DNA of 30,473 nt, from the NCBI GenBank assembly GCA_035500775.1, contig DATJWY010000123.1, positions 1-30,473 of the forward strand, read 5' to 3'. A model generated the notes under the pieces. That model was not told where the DNA came from. It saw only the letters and a program-made list of their open reading frames with translations, and did no database searches. Shown here one piece after another: positions 1-7,196 of this stretch. Source of the stretch: DATJWY01 sp035500775 (lineage in GTDB: Bacteria; Pseudomonadota; Alphaproteobacteria; Acetobacterales; Acetobacteraceae). Numbering within the stretch: the stretch's first letter is position 1; every line of letters starts with the position of its first letter. A program made the position numbers and the translations under genes.

Positions 1-101
1 GGCCGTCGGCCCCAGACCCCTTTTCGATAACGATTCCAAATTTGTGCGGGTCTGGGGGCGCTGCCCCCAGCGGGGTCGAGGGGCAGAGCCCCTCGCCTTA
101 C
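1..101. repeat. GC-rich palindromic repeat, copy A (cut by window edge)
   Basis: Stacked short palindromes (CCGTCGGCCCCAGACCCC, then GGGGGCGCTGCCCCC, then GAGGGGCAGAGCCCCTC) fill the space beyond the 3' end of serS. The order and spacer (GATTCCAAA, TTGTGCGGGTCTGG) match the reverse complement of 14938-15020, so this is a dispersed family member in opposite orientation. Its right end, CTCGCCTTAC, is identical to the right end of copy C at 11740-11749. The serS stop codon lies 8 nt beyond that end. The copy continues off the left edge, so its other terminus cannot be judged. The stems could form a strong hairpin in serS mRNA and serve as a terminator; that is inference. Confidence 0.85.
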
Positions 102-108
102 GCCGGTT

Positions 109-1392
109 TTATCTCGCCCCGGCGGCGATCACCTCCAGCCCACCCATATAAGGCCGCAGCACCTCGGGCATCCGGATCGAGCCATCCGCCTGCTGGTGGT
201 TCTCCAGCACCGCGATCAGCGCGCGCCCGACCGCGACGCCCGAGCCGTTCAGCGTGTGCACGAAGCCGATCGCCTTCTCGTCCGACGCCGCGCGGAAGCG
301 GGCATTCATCCGCCGCGCCTGGAAATCCCGCGTCGTCGAGCAGGAGCTGATCTCCCGCCACGCCTGCTGGCCGGGCAGCCAGACCTCGAGGTCGAAGGTC
401 TTGGCGGCGCCGAAACCGGTATCGCCGGCGCAGAGCATCATCCGGCGGAACGGCAGTTCGAGCAGCGTCAGCACCCGCTCGGCGCTTTGCGTCATCCGCT
501 CATGCTCGGCGTCGCTCTGCGCCGGGTGGGTGATCGACACCAGCTCCACCTTGCGGAACTGATGCTGCCGCAACATGCCGCGCGTATCCCGCCCGGACGC
601 CCCCGCCTCGCTGCGGAAGCAATCGGTGAGCGCGGTGAGCCGGATCGGCAGGCGGGCCTCCGCCAGGATCTCGCCAGCGACGAGATTGGTCAGCGGCACC
701 TCGGCGGTCGGGATCAGCCAGCGCCCGTCGGTGGTGCGGAACAGATCGTCGGCGAATTTCGGCAACTGGCCGGTGCCGTACACGGTCGCGTCGTTGACCA
801 GGTACGGGACGGTCGTTTCCTCGTAGCCGTGCTCCTGCGTATGCAGGTCGATCATGAACTGGCCGAGCGCGCGCTCCAGCCGGGCGAGCGCGCCGCGCAG
901 CACGGTGAAGCGGCTGCCGGCGAGCTTCGCCGCGGCCTCGAACTCCATCAGCCCGAGCGCCTCGCCAAGCTCGAAATGCTGCTTCGGCGTGAAGGCGAAG
1001 GCCGGGATCTCGCCGACCTGCTTCAGCACCACATTGGCGCTCTCATCCGCCCCGTCCGGCACGTCCGGGTCGAGCACGTTCGGCAGGCTTTCGAGGAAGG
1101 CGCGGACCTCGCCGTCAATGGCGGCGGCGCGCCGCTCCAGCGCCTCCATCTCCTGGCGCAGCGCGGTGGCTTCCGCTTCCAGCGCCGAGGTGTCGGCCCC
1201 TGCCCGCTTGCCTTGCCCGACCTCGCGCGCGAGCGCGTTGCGCCGCGCCTGCTTCTCCTGCAAGGCGGTGAGCCCGGCGCGCCGTTCGGCGTCCAGCGCC
1301 TGGATCGTCTCGCCGAGCGGCGGCAGGCCCCGCCGCGCCAGGGCCGCGTCGAAGCCGGCGGCATCGGCGCGTATCGCTTTAATGTCGTGCAT
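109..1392 (-). CDS. serS: Seryl-tRNA synthetase
   Basis: Charges tRNA-Ser (and tRNA-Sec where present) with serine in the cytoplasm. The protein is about 427 aa, normal for the family. The N-terminal third is the charged coiled-coil arm (residues about 30-110) that binds the tRNA long variable arm. Class II motif 2 is visible as TDCFRSEAGASGRDTRGMLR followed by HQFRKVEL, and motif 3 as GSGVAVGRALIAVLENHQ. I chose ATG at 1392 because its A is also the last base of the tatC TGA stop (TGATG coupling); an in-frame GTG at 1395 is possible. It is the last gene of the argS-to-serS run, directly downstream of tatC. A GC-rich hairpin repeat begins a few bases after the stop. Confidence 0.97.
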   Translation of the reverse strand: MHDIKAIRADAAGFDAALARRGLPPLGETIQALDAERRAGLTALQEKQARRNALAREVGQGKRAGADTSALEAEATALRQEMEALERRAAAIDGEVRAFLESLPNVLDPDVPDGADESANVVLKQVGEIPAFAFTPKQHFELGEALGLMEFEAAAKLAGSRFTVLRGALARLERALGQFMIDLHTQEHGYEETTVPYLVNDATVYGTGQLPKFADDLFRTTDGRWLIPTAEVPLTNLVAGEILAEARLPIRLTALTDCFRSEAGASGRDTRGMLRQHQFRKVELVSITHPAQSDAEHERMTQSAERVLTLLELPFRRMMLCAGDTGFGAAKTFDLEVWLPGQQAWREISSCSTTRDFQARRMNARFRAASDEKAIGFVHTLNGSGVAVGRALIAVLENHQQADGSIRMPEVLRPYMGGLEVIAAGAR

Positions 1393-2180
1393 CACTCGTC
1401 CAGCGGTTTTGGTTCAACAAGCTTCGCGGAAAAGATGGAGATCTCGTAGAGAGCGATCAGCGGCACGGCGAGACCGGTTTGGGTGATGACGTCGGGCGGC
1501 GCCAGCACCGCGGCGATGACGAAGCATCCGACATAGGCGTAACGCCGGAATTTCCGGAGGCCGCGCGACGTGACCAGCCCCACCTTGGCGCAGAGCGTGA
1601 GCAGCACCGGCAGCTGGAAGGCGATGCCGAATGCCATGACCAGCTTCATCACCAGCGCCAGATACTCGCTGACCTTGGCCTGAAGCTGGATCTGCAACCC
1701 GTCCGCGCCCGCCGGCGTCTCGAAACTGAGGAAGAAGCGCCAGGCGAAGGGGAAGATGAAGTAATAGGCGAGCGCCGCGCCGAGCACGAACAGCACTGGC
1801 GTCGCGATCAGGAACGGCGCGAAGGCCCGCTTCTCGCTGCGATACAGGCCCGGCGCGACGAACATCCAGATCTGGCTGGCGACCACCGGAAACGACAGGA
1901 ACGAGGCGCCGAAGAACGCCACCTTGATATAGGTGAAGAACGCCTCGTACAGCGCCGTATAGATCAGATGCGGCGTCTCGCCCCGGCTGCGCATGATGTC
2001 GGCGAGCGGCTGCGCCAGGAAGAAGTAGATGTCGCTGGAGAAATGGTAGCAGACGCCGAAGCAGACGAAGAACGCGCCCATCGACCACAGCAGCCGCCGC
2101 CGCAGCTCCGCCAGATGCTCGACCAGCGGCATCGGTTTGTCGTCGATCGAATCGTGGTCTGTATGCGCGTCGGAGGCCAC
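1392..2180 (-). CDS. tatC: Sec-independent translocase subunit TatC
   Basis: Multi-spanning core of the twin-arginine translocase, which recognises RR signal peptides and exports folded proteins across the inner membrane. The N-terminus carries the family hallmark LVEHLAELRRRLLWS, followed by about six hydrophobic segments with the first periplasmic loop (HFSSDIYFFLAQPL) expected of TatC. The frame stays open to 2255, but GTG at 2180 preceded by AGGA (spacing about 7) is the best start and gives 262 aa, close to the usual 250-260; starting further upstream would add a low-complexity leader. The stop overlaps the serS start by one base. tatB lies 169 nt upstream, so tatC is probably cotranscribed with it. 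Confidence 0.96.
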   Translation of the reverse strand: MASDAHTDHDSIDDKPMPLVEHLAELRRRLLWSMGAFFVCFGVCYHFSSDIYFFLAQPLADIMRSRGETPHLIYTALYEAFFTYIKVAFFGASFLSFPVVASQIWMFVAPGLYRSEKRAFAPFLIATPVLFVLGAALAYYFIFPFAWRFFLSFETPAGADGLQIQLQAKVSEYLALVMKLVMAFGIAFQLPVLLTLCAKVGLVTSRGLRKFRRYAYVGCFVIAAVLAPPDVITQTGLAVPLIALYEISIFSAKLVEPKPLDE

Positions 2181-2349
2181 GGGAGGTCCTGAAGCAAGAG
2201 ATCTGGGTGCCTGGGTTTCACCGGCGCGCCCCGCGGCGGCGCAGGAGCCGGGCAAGGCGAGCCGCCGGGATGGGCGTTGCCGTTATGAAAAGCCGGACGC
2301 GGTTACACCAGCCCCCGTTTTCCGGCCCCGTGGGTTTTCCGCCCCGGGA

Positions 2350-2868
2350 TTAATGCCCAGCCTCCGCCTGCCGCCGCGCCGCGTCGGGCGGAATGAAGGC
2401 CGGCGGCGGCGAGGCCGGTTCCGCCTGGGCCGGCGGCTCCGCACGGGCGCCCAACGGCACGGAAGCGGGCGGCACGAAAGCAGGCGGCTCGGAAGCGAGG
2501 GGTTTGGAAGCAGGCGGCTCGATCACATGCTCCTTGCGGGCAGGCACCGACATCTCGGGGAGCGGCGCGCGGGGATGCAACGGGTCCTCGTTGACCGCCC
2601 GCCGGATCGAGCCGTCCGGGTCCACCACGTCGGCGACACGCTGCCGCACATTCATCGAGCGCAGCTCGTTCAGCGAATCGCGCACTTCATGCAGATCCGC
2701 CTCGCGCACCATCTCGTCGACATGGCCCTGCAATTCGGAGGCCATGCGCCGTGCCTTCTTGAGGGCGGCGGAAACCGCCTTGATGGCGACCGGCATGTCC
2801 TTCGGCCCGATGGCGATCAGCGCCACAATGCCGATCAGGGCGAGTTCGGACCAGGCGAAGTCGAACAT
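2350..2868 (-). CDS. tatB: Twin-arginine translocase subunit TatB
   Basis: Single-span partner of TatC. Starting at ATG 2868 the protein opens MFDFAWSELALIGIVALIAI, then the conserved GPKDMP hinge and a charged amphipathic helix (about residues 25-95). That is TatB rather than TatA: it has the E in SELALIG and a long C-terminal tail. The last 60 residues are Pro/Ala-rich with repeated EPPA and VPPAS units, as often seen in alphaproteobacterial TatB. The frame is open 30 nt further upstream, but that extension would place polar residues ahead of the membrane span. Unlike the common scpB-tatA-tatB-tatC order, no tatA lies between this gene and scpB. Confidence 0.93.
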   Translation of the reverse strand: MFDFAWSELALIGIVALIAIGPKDMPVAIKAVSAALKKARRMASELQGHVDEMVREADLHEVRDSLNELRSMNVRQRVADVVDPDGSIRRAVNEDPLHPRAPLPEMSVPARKEHVIEPPASKPLASEPPAFVPPASVPLGARAEPPAQAEPASPPPAFIPPDAARRQAEAGH

Positions 2869-2994
2869 GGGGCAGGCATTCTCCCGCGGACAGGCCACTC
2901 AGGCGCACCGCTCCGGTGCAGTAGCACGAGGTAGGGTGTGGGGGAACGTGGTCCAAGCCTCGCTTGCGCGGGACGCCATGTCCCCGCTCGCACG

Positions 2995-3636
2995 TCAGGC
3001 CGGTTCGTCCTCGCCCGCGGCCGTCGCCGGCAGCGGTGGTTCCATGAGCCCTGGCGGTGACGGGTCCGCGATCCCGGGCGGCTCGACCACCAGATCCTCG
3101 CGCCGCGGCAATTCCCGCAGATCCCGCAGGCCGAACTGGGCCAGGAAAGCCGGCGTGGTCGCCCACAAGGTCGGACGGCCCGGCGCCTCCTTCCGCCCGG
3201 CCGGCCGGATCAGCCCGGCTTCCAGCAACAGGTCGAGCGTCTGCTGGCTCAGGCTGGCGCCGCGCGTCTCCTCGATCTCCGGCCGCGTCACCGGCTGATG
3301 GTAGGCGATGACCGCCAGCGTCTCCATCGCCGCGCGCGGCAGGCGGCGGGATTGCCGCACCACCCGCGTCAGCCGGGCGGTGAGATCGGGCGCGGTGCGG
3401 AACTGCCAGCCTCCGGCCGCTTCCACGAGTTCCACCCCGCGCCCGGCATAGCGGCCCGCGAGCGCCGCCATCACGGCCTCGACCGGCGGCAACTCCGGCA
3501 GCAACTGAGCTAGAGCGCGCAGCGGCACCGGCTCGGCGCTGGCAAAGATCAGCGCCTCGGCGACGCGCAGGCTGTCCTCGGGGATCTCGGCCGCGTGCGC
3601 CTGTGGCGTTCCCAGGAACGGGTCGTTAGCGATCAT
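2995..3636 (-). CDS. scpB: Segregation and condensation protein B
   Basis: ScpB is the winged-helix partner that binds ScpA and the SMC ATPase to form the bacterial condensin. The 213 aa product has the typical start of the fold (EDSLRVAEALIFASAEPVPL) and the central signature MLETL/IAYHQPVTRPEIEE seen here as METLAVIAYHQPVTRPEIEE. The second winged helix includes GRPTLWATTPAFLAQFGL. A Pro/Glu-rich tail of about 30 residues follows, which is variable in the family. ATG at 3636 is 61 nt downstream of the scpA stop. A small repeat remnant sits in that gap, which is unusual because scpA and scpB normally overlap or nearly touch. Confidence 0.95.
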   Translation of the reverse strand: MIANDPFLGTPQAHAAEIPEDSLRVAEALIFASAEPVPLRALAQLLPELPPVEAVMAALAGRYAGRGVELVEAAGGWQFRTAPDLTARLTRVVRQSRRLPRAAMETLAVIAYHQPVTRPEIEETRGASLSQQTLDLLLEAGLIRPAGRKEAPGRPTLWATTPAFLAQFGLRDLRELPRREDLVVEPPGIADPSPPGLMEPPLPATAAGEDEPA

Positions 3637-3650
3637 TCAAGGAGCCCTTT

Positions 3651-3676
3651 GGAAGGCCAGGGCAGAGCCCCTCGCC
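3651..3676. repeat. Remnant of the GC-rich repeat inside scpA-scpB gap (copy B)
   Basis: The string GGAAGGCCAGGG joins directly to GCAGAGCCCCTCGCC. These are the two outer ends of the larger copy C (GGAAGGCCAGGGGC at 11605; GGGGCAGAGCCCCTCGCC ending 11745), so B looks like a copy that has lost its whole interior. It lies in the 61-nt gap between scpA and scpB and is the only family member inside an apparent operon. What remains can form only a short stem (AGGGC/GCCC), which may be tolerable between cotranscribed genes. Confidence 0.65.
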
Positions 3677-3697
3677 GTGCACCAATCAGAACCCGCC

Positions 3698-4441
3698 TCA
3701 CGCAGCCCCCCGATGCACCAGGATCGGCCCGAAATCCTCCTCCTGCCGCAGCATCAGCGCGCCGCCGCGCGCGAGTTCCAGCCCGGCGAGCAGCGTGCTC
3801 GCCAGCGCCGCCTTGCGCTGCAGCGGCTCGGCCGCGATCTCCGGCAGGAACCGCTCCAGGCTGGTCCAGTCCGGCAGGCTGCCGAGCATGGCGCCGAGCC
3901 GCTGCAACGCATCCTGCACGCTCCAGAGCGGCATCGGCCGCGGGCGATAGGTGCGCCGGACGGTGGCGCGGCGCATGGCGGTGAGATAGGCGCGCATCAG
4001 CCCGGGCAGGTCGGCGGTGATGCGCGAGCGATCGGTCTCGACCAGGTCCTCCGGCGCGCCGCGCCCGAACACGTCCCGCCCGAGCATCGGACGAGCGGCG
4101 AGCCAGGCGGCGGCGGCACGGATGCGCTCCAGCTCACGCAGGCGCTCGGCGAGCACGTCGGCGGCGATCTCGCCCTCCTCCGCCTCGTCCGGCCCCGCCG
4201 GCACCAGCAGGCGGGATTTCAGCCATAGCAGCCACGCCGCCATCACCAGCCAGTCGGCCGCCAGCTCCAGCCGGATGCGCCGCGCGCCCTCCACGATCGT
4301 CAGGTACTGATCCACCAAAGCGAGGATGGAGATGCGCGCCAGATCGACCTTCTGCGCCCGCGCCAGATCGAGCAGCAGATCGAGCGGCCCCTCGAACCCG
4401 TCGAGCCGCAAGACCAGCGCGTTGACCTCAGCTTCCGACAT
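3698..4441 (-). CDS. scpA: Segregation and condensation protein A
   Basis: Kleisin subunit of SMC-ScpAB. From ATG 4441 the protein is 247 aa and begins with the diagnostic kleisin N-terminus LRLDGFEGPLDLLLDLARAQ, then KVDLARISILALVDQYLTIV and a helix rich in Leu/Trp (LVMAAWLLWLKSRLLVP). The C-terminal winged helix ends near RKAALASTLLAGLELARGG, the usual ScpA ending. The frame is open upstream to 4774, but that part is antisense to nothing useful and overlaps the protease gene in another frame, so it is discarded. The start overlaps the 3' end of the upstream M50 protease gene by 14 nt, implying translational coupling. Confidence 0.95.
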   Translation of the reverse strand: MSEAEVNALVLRLDGFEGPLDLLLDLARAQKVDLARISILALVDQYLTIVEGARRIRLELAADWLVMAAWLLWLKSRLLVPAGPDEAEEGEIAADVLAERLRELERIRAAAAWLAARPMLGRDVFGRGAPEDLVETDRSRITADLPGLMRAYLTAMRRATVRRTYRPRPMPLWSVQDALQRLGAMLGSLPDWTSLERFLPEIAAEPLQRKAALASTLLAGLELARGGALMLRQEEDFGPILVHRGAA

Positions 4442-5138
4442 CGGGATGTCCGGCAAGGCGCAGCACGAGATCGAATGCCCAGGGCAACGCGCGGCCCAGC
4501 CCGTCGCGCAGCGGGTCGAATGCGATCCCGGCCTCATGCAACAGTTGCGGCAACAGGAACAGCAGCAGGATGACGGCGAACAGGCCGATCGGCTCCAGCC
4601 GCGCCCAAAACGCGGCCAAGGATGCGGGCAGCAGCCCGACCATGATCCGCCCCCCATCGAAGGGCGGGATGGGCAGCAGGTTGAACAGGCCGAGCGCGAG
4701 ATTGTAGAGGATGAAGAGCTGCAGCATCGCCCCGGCGACCGCGCCGGGGACGGGCGGCAGAACGCCCACGCCATGCAGCGCCAGCGCCGAGAGCCAAGCC
4801 AGGACGAAATTGGTCAGCGGCCCCGCCGCCGCCACCAGCATCATCATGTGGCGCTCGTCCCGGAACCGCCAGGACGAGATCGGCACCGGCTTCGCCCAGC
4901 CGAACATGAACGCGACATGGTGCAGCGTCGCGAGTTGCATCAGCACCAGCATGCCGGGCAGCAGCACCGTGCCGATGGGATCGACATGCCGCAGCGGGTT
5001 GAGCGAGAGCCGCCCGGCGCGTTTGGCGGTGTCGTCGCCGAGCGCCCAGGCGGCGTAGCCATGGCCAAGCTCATGCAGCACGATGGCGAAGATGGCGGGA
5101 ATCGCCGCAATAGCGATCTGCAATGCAATGCCGGTCAT
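4428..5138 (-). CDS. Site-2 protease family (peptidase M50) membrane protein
   Basis: Integral membrane zinc metalloprotease of the M50B type, 236 aa from ATG 5138. The zinc site HELGH is at residues 22-26. A second conserved region, NPLRHVDPIGTVLLPG, follows at 47-62, and the third ligand region FNLLPIPPFDGGR at 152-164 contributes the Asp (D161). There are four to five hydrophobic spans. No PDZ domain is present, which places it with the small stand-alone members (YwhC/SpoIVFB-like) rather than RseP; substrates of this group are mostly unknown. Its start overlaps the nagZ stop (ATGA) and its 3' end overlaps scpA by 14 nt, so it is built into the operon. Confidence 0.92.
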   Translation of the reverse strand: MTGIALQIAIAAIPAIFAIVLHELGHGYAAWALGDDTAKRAGRLSLNPLRHVDPIGTVLLPGMLVLMQLATLHHVAFMFGWAKPVPISSWRFRDERHMMMLVAAAGPLTNFVLAWLSALALHGVGVLPPVPGAVAGAMLQLFILYNLALGLFNLLPIPPFDGGRIMVGLLPASLAAFWARLEPIGLFAVILLLFLLPQLLHEAGIAFDPLRDGLGRALPWAFDLVLRLAGHPDVGS

Positions 5139-6127
5139 GCGAGCAATGCGTCGCGTTCCGCCGCCAGCGCCACGGGATCGAGATCGCGCCGCGCCGCCCG
5201 CGCCAGACGCGCCGCCCGGGCGAAGCGCTCCGCCGCCTCCGGGGTCAAGGCCGGGCAGGCGGCGAGCACCGAAGCGCTCTCCTCCAGGCGGCCGGAGCAA
5301 TGCAGCGCGATGTCGCACCCGGCGGCGAGCGCCCCGGCGGCGCGTTCGGCCGGGCTGCCGGACAAGGCCTGCATGGCGAGATCGTCCGACACCAGCACGC
5401 CCAGGAAGCCGATCTCATCCCGGATGATCCGTTCGATGATCACGGGCGAGAGCGTCGCCGGCCGCTCCGGATCCCAGGCGAGGATGCGGACATGCGCCGT
5501 CATCATCCAGGGCAAAATGGCGGCGAGGGCCTTGAACGGCAATAGCTCGGCTTCCGGGATCACCGCCACGGTCGGCAAAGCGAGATGGCTGTCCACCCCG
5601 GCCCGGCCATGGCCGGGCGCGTGCTTGCCGACCGGCTGGCAACCGGCGGCGAGCAGGCCCTCGGCGCAGGCGCCGGCGAGGTCGGCGACCAGCGCCGGGT
5701 CCTCGGCATAGGCGCGGTCGCCGATCACGTCATGCGCCCCCGGCACCCGCACATCCAGCACCGGCGCGGCGGCCACGTCGAACCCGGCGGCGACGCAATC
5801 GAGGCCGATCAGCGCCCCGGTGAGCCAGGCCGCCCGCCGGCCTTGCGCCCGGTCGCGCAGGGCGATCTCGCCGAGCCGCGCCGCCGGCGGATGCGCGCGC
5901 CAATGCGGCGGCCGCAACCGGGCCACCCGCCCGCCTTCCTGATCCACCATCAGCACGGCGCCCGGCGGAAGGGCCGCGCGCGTCGCCGCGATCAGCGCGT
6001 GGAGCCGCGCGGGATCGACGATGTTGCGCGCGAACAGAATCACCCCGGCCGGCGCCTCCGCGCGCAGCAGCGCGGCTTCCGCCGGCAACAGGTCAGGCCC
6101 GGAGAGGCCGATGATCGCCGCCTTCAT
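5135..6127 (-). CDS. nagZ: Beta-N-acetylhexosaminidase (NagZ, GH3)
   Basis: Cytoplasmic glycosidase of peptidoglycan recycling that removes GlcNAc from GlcNAc-anhydroMur-peptides. The 330 aa length fits single-domain NagZ. Visible family motifs: VDQEGGRVARL at 61-71; KHAPGHGRAGVDSH at 168-181, carrying the His/Asp loop (the usual form is KHFPGHGDT..DSH, so F to A and DT to RA are departures); and VSDDLAM with the nucleophile Asp at about 248. ATG 6127 was chosen because the frame further upstream, though open, overlaps the SPOR gene in an alternative frame and has no NagZ homology. The product pool of NagZ also signals AmpC induction in many bacteria; no ampR/ampC is seen here. Confidence 0.94.
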   Translation of the reverse strand: MKAAIIGLSGPDLLPAEAALLRAEAPAGVILFARNIVDPARLHALIAATRAALPPGAVLMVDQEGGRVARLRPPHWRAHPPAARLGEIALRDRAQGRRAAWLTGALIGLDCVAAGFDVAAAPVLDVRVPGAHDVIGDRAYAEDPALVADLAGACAEGLLAAGCQPVGKHAPGHGRAGVDSHLALPTVAVIPEAELLPFKALAAILPWMMTAHVRILAWDPERPATLSPVIIERIIRDEIGFLGVLVSDDLAMQALSGSPAERAAGALAAGCDIALHCSGRLEESASVLAACPALTPEAAERFARAARLARAARRDLDPVALAAERDALLA

Positions 6128-6206
6128 CGCCGGAGCCTGGGGCTGGACAGCGCCCGGGGAGCCGGCGCGTGCCGCCGCTCCGCCATCGATTCGTGCCGCA
6201 CCGCCG

Positions 6207-7193
6207 TCAGAAACTCGCGACCGAGCACCCGCCGCCTTTGGTCCGCACCCGTTCGCAGAACGCGGCGGCCTCGGACAGATCGGCGAAACCGCCGGTGCGC
6301 AGGCGGAAGAAGACATGGCCGTCGCGTTCCACGCGCTGCACGGCCGGGTGCTTGCCGCCGAGCAAATCCGGCATGCGGTGCACGAGCCGCTCCCAGGTCG
6401 CCTGCGCGCCCTGCTGCGAGGTGAGCGCCGCCAGTTGCACTTGCACGCCCCCGGGCACGCCACCGGCATGCGCGCCCGTCTCGGCGGCGGGGGCGGATGA
6501 CGCGGCCGCCACCGGCCTGGGCCGTTCGGCCGGCTGCGACTCGTCGGGCGACGCGGACTCCGCCTGGCGCGCGGCCGGACTCTCCGACGCGACGGCGCGA
6601 CGCGGGGCGGCACGGTGGGTCGCGGCGGCCTCGTGCGCCGGCTTGCGAACCGCCGGCTTCTCCGCCGCGCGTGGCACATCCGCCGCCTGATCGTCGGCGT
6701 CCGCCGGCGAACCGGCCGCCCCCGCGGGGGGGCTGGCATCGGCGCCCGCTGCCGGCGGCGTTTGGTCGGCGGCGCCGGACTCCGCATCGGGGGCGGAGAG
6801 TTGCTCCGGCGTCGCCTCGGCCTGCTTCACCTGCTCCTGCCGGGCCGCCGCCGCGATCTGCGCGTGCAGCGCCTGCAGTTCAGGCGTTTCCGGCTGCGGC
6901 GCCAGGGCTTCCTTCGTGTTGCTCGTGCCGCCCAGCACCTGCTCATCCGCGCCGGCGATCTGCATGCCGCCCCGGTTTTCCGGCTTGACGCGCATCGGCC
7001 CGCTCTCGGCCTCGATCACCGGCACGCCCTGGCCATGGCGTCCGAGCATCGACCATCCCCCGACACCGACCACGAGCGCCGCGGCAAGCCCGCCCGCGAC
7101 CATGGCCATGCGCTTCATGTCGGGATCGAGCCCCGCGGAAGGAGGCCGCCGCGCCCGGTAGGACGGCCCCGGATAATCGAGTTGGTCGGACAC
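6207..7193 (-). CDS. SPOR-domain inner-membrane protein
   Basis: A bitopic membrane protein of 328 aa: short cytoplasmic N-terminus, one transmembrane helix at about residues 29-50, a long Ala/Pro/Glu-rich periplasmic linker (about 60-245), and a C-terminal SPOR domain (about 250-328: VQVQLAALTSQQGAQATW through FFRLRTGGFADLSEA to CSVASF). SPOR domains bind denuded glycan strands at the septum, so a division or peptidoglycan role is likely, but which division protein this corresponds to is unclear. The start is a GTG at 7193, only 3 nt after the argS stop. argS, this gene and nagZ occur in this order in many Alphaproteobacteria. Confidence 0.92.
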   Translation of the reverse strand: MSDQLDYPGPSYRARRPPSAGLDPDMKRMAMVAGGLAAALVVGVGGWSMLGRHGQGVPVIEAESGPMRVKPENRGGMQIAGADEQVLGGTSNTKEALAPQPETPELQALHAQIAAAARQEQVKQAEATPEQLSAPDAESGAADQTPPAAGADASPPAGAAGSPADADDQAADVPRAAEKPAVRKPAHEAAATHRAAPRRAVASESPAARQAESASPDESQPAERPRPVAAASSAPAAETGAHAGGVPGGVQVQLAALTSQQGAQATWERLVHRMPDLLGGKHPAVQRVERDGHVFFRLRTGGFADLSEAAAFCERVRTKGGGCSVASF

Positions 7194-7196
7194 GGC

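Noticed and set aside
4442..4774. Upstream extension of the scpA frame
   Set aside because: It lies within the M50 protease gene and encodes Ser/Cys-rich shadow sequence; the kleisin N-terminus begins at 4441.
5139..6787. Upstream extension of the nagZ reading frame to 6787
   Set aside because: The extra residues are Arg/Pro-rich and overlap the SPOR gene in another frame; NagZ proper begins MKAAIIGLSGPDLL at 6127.
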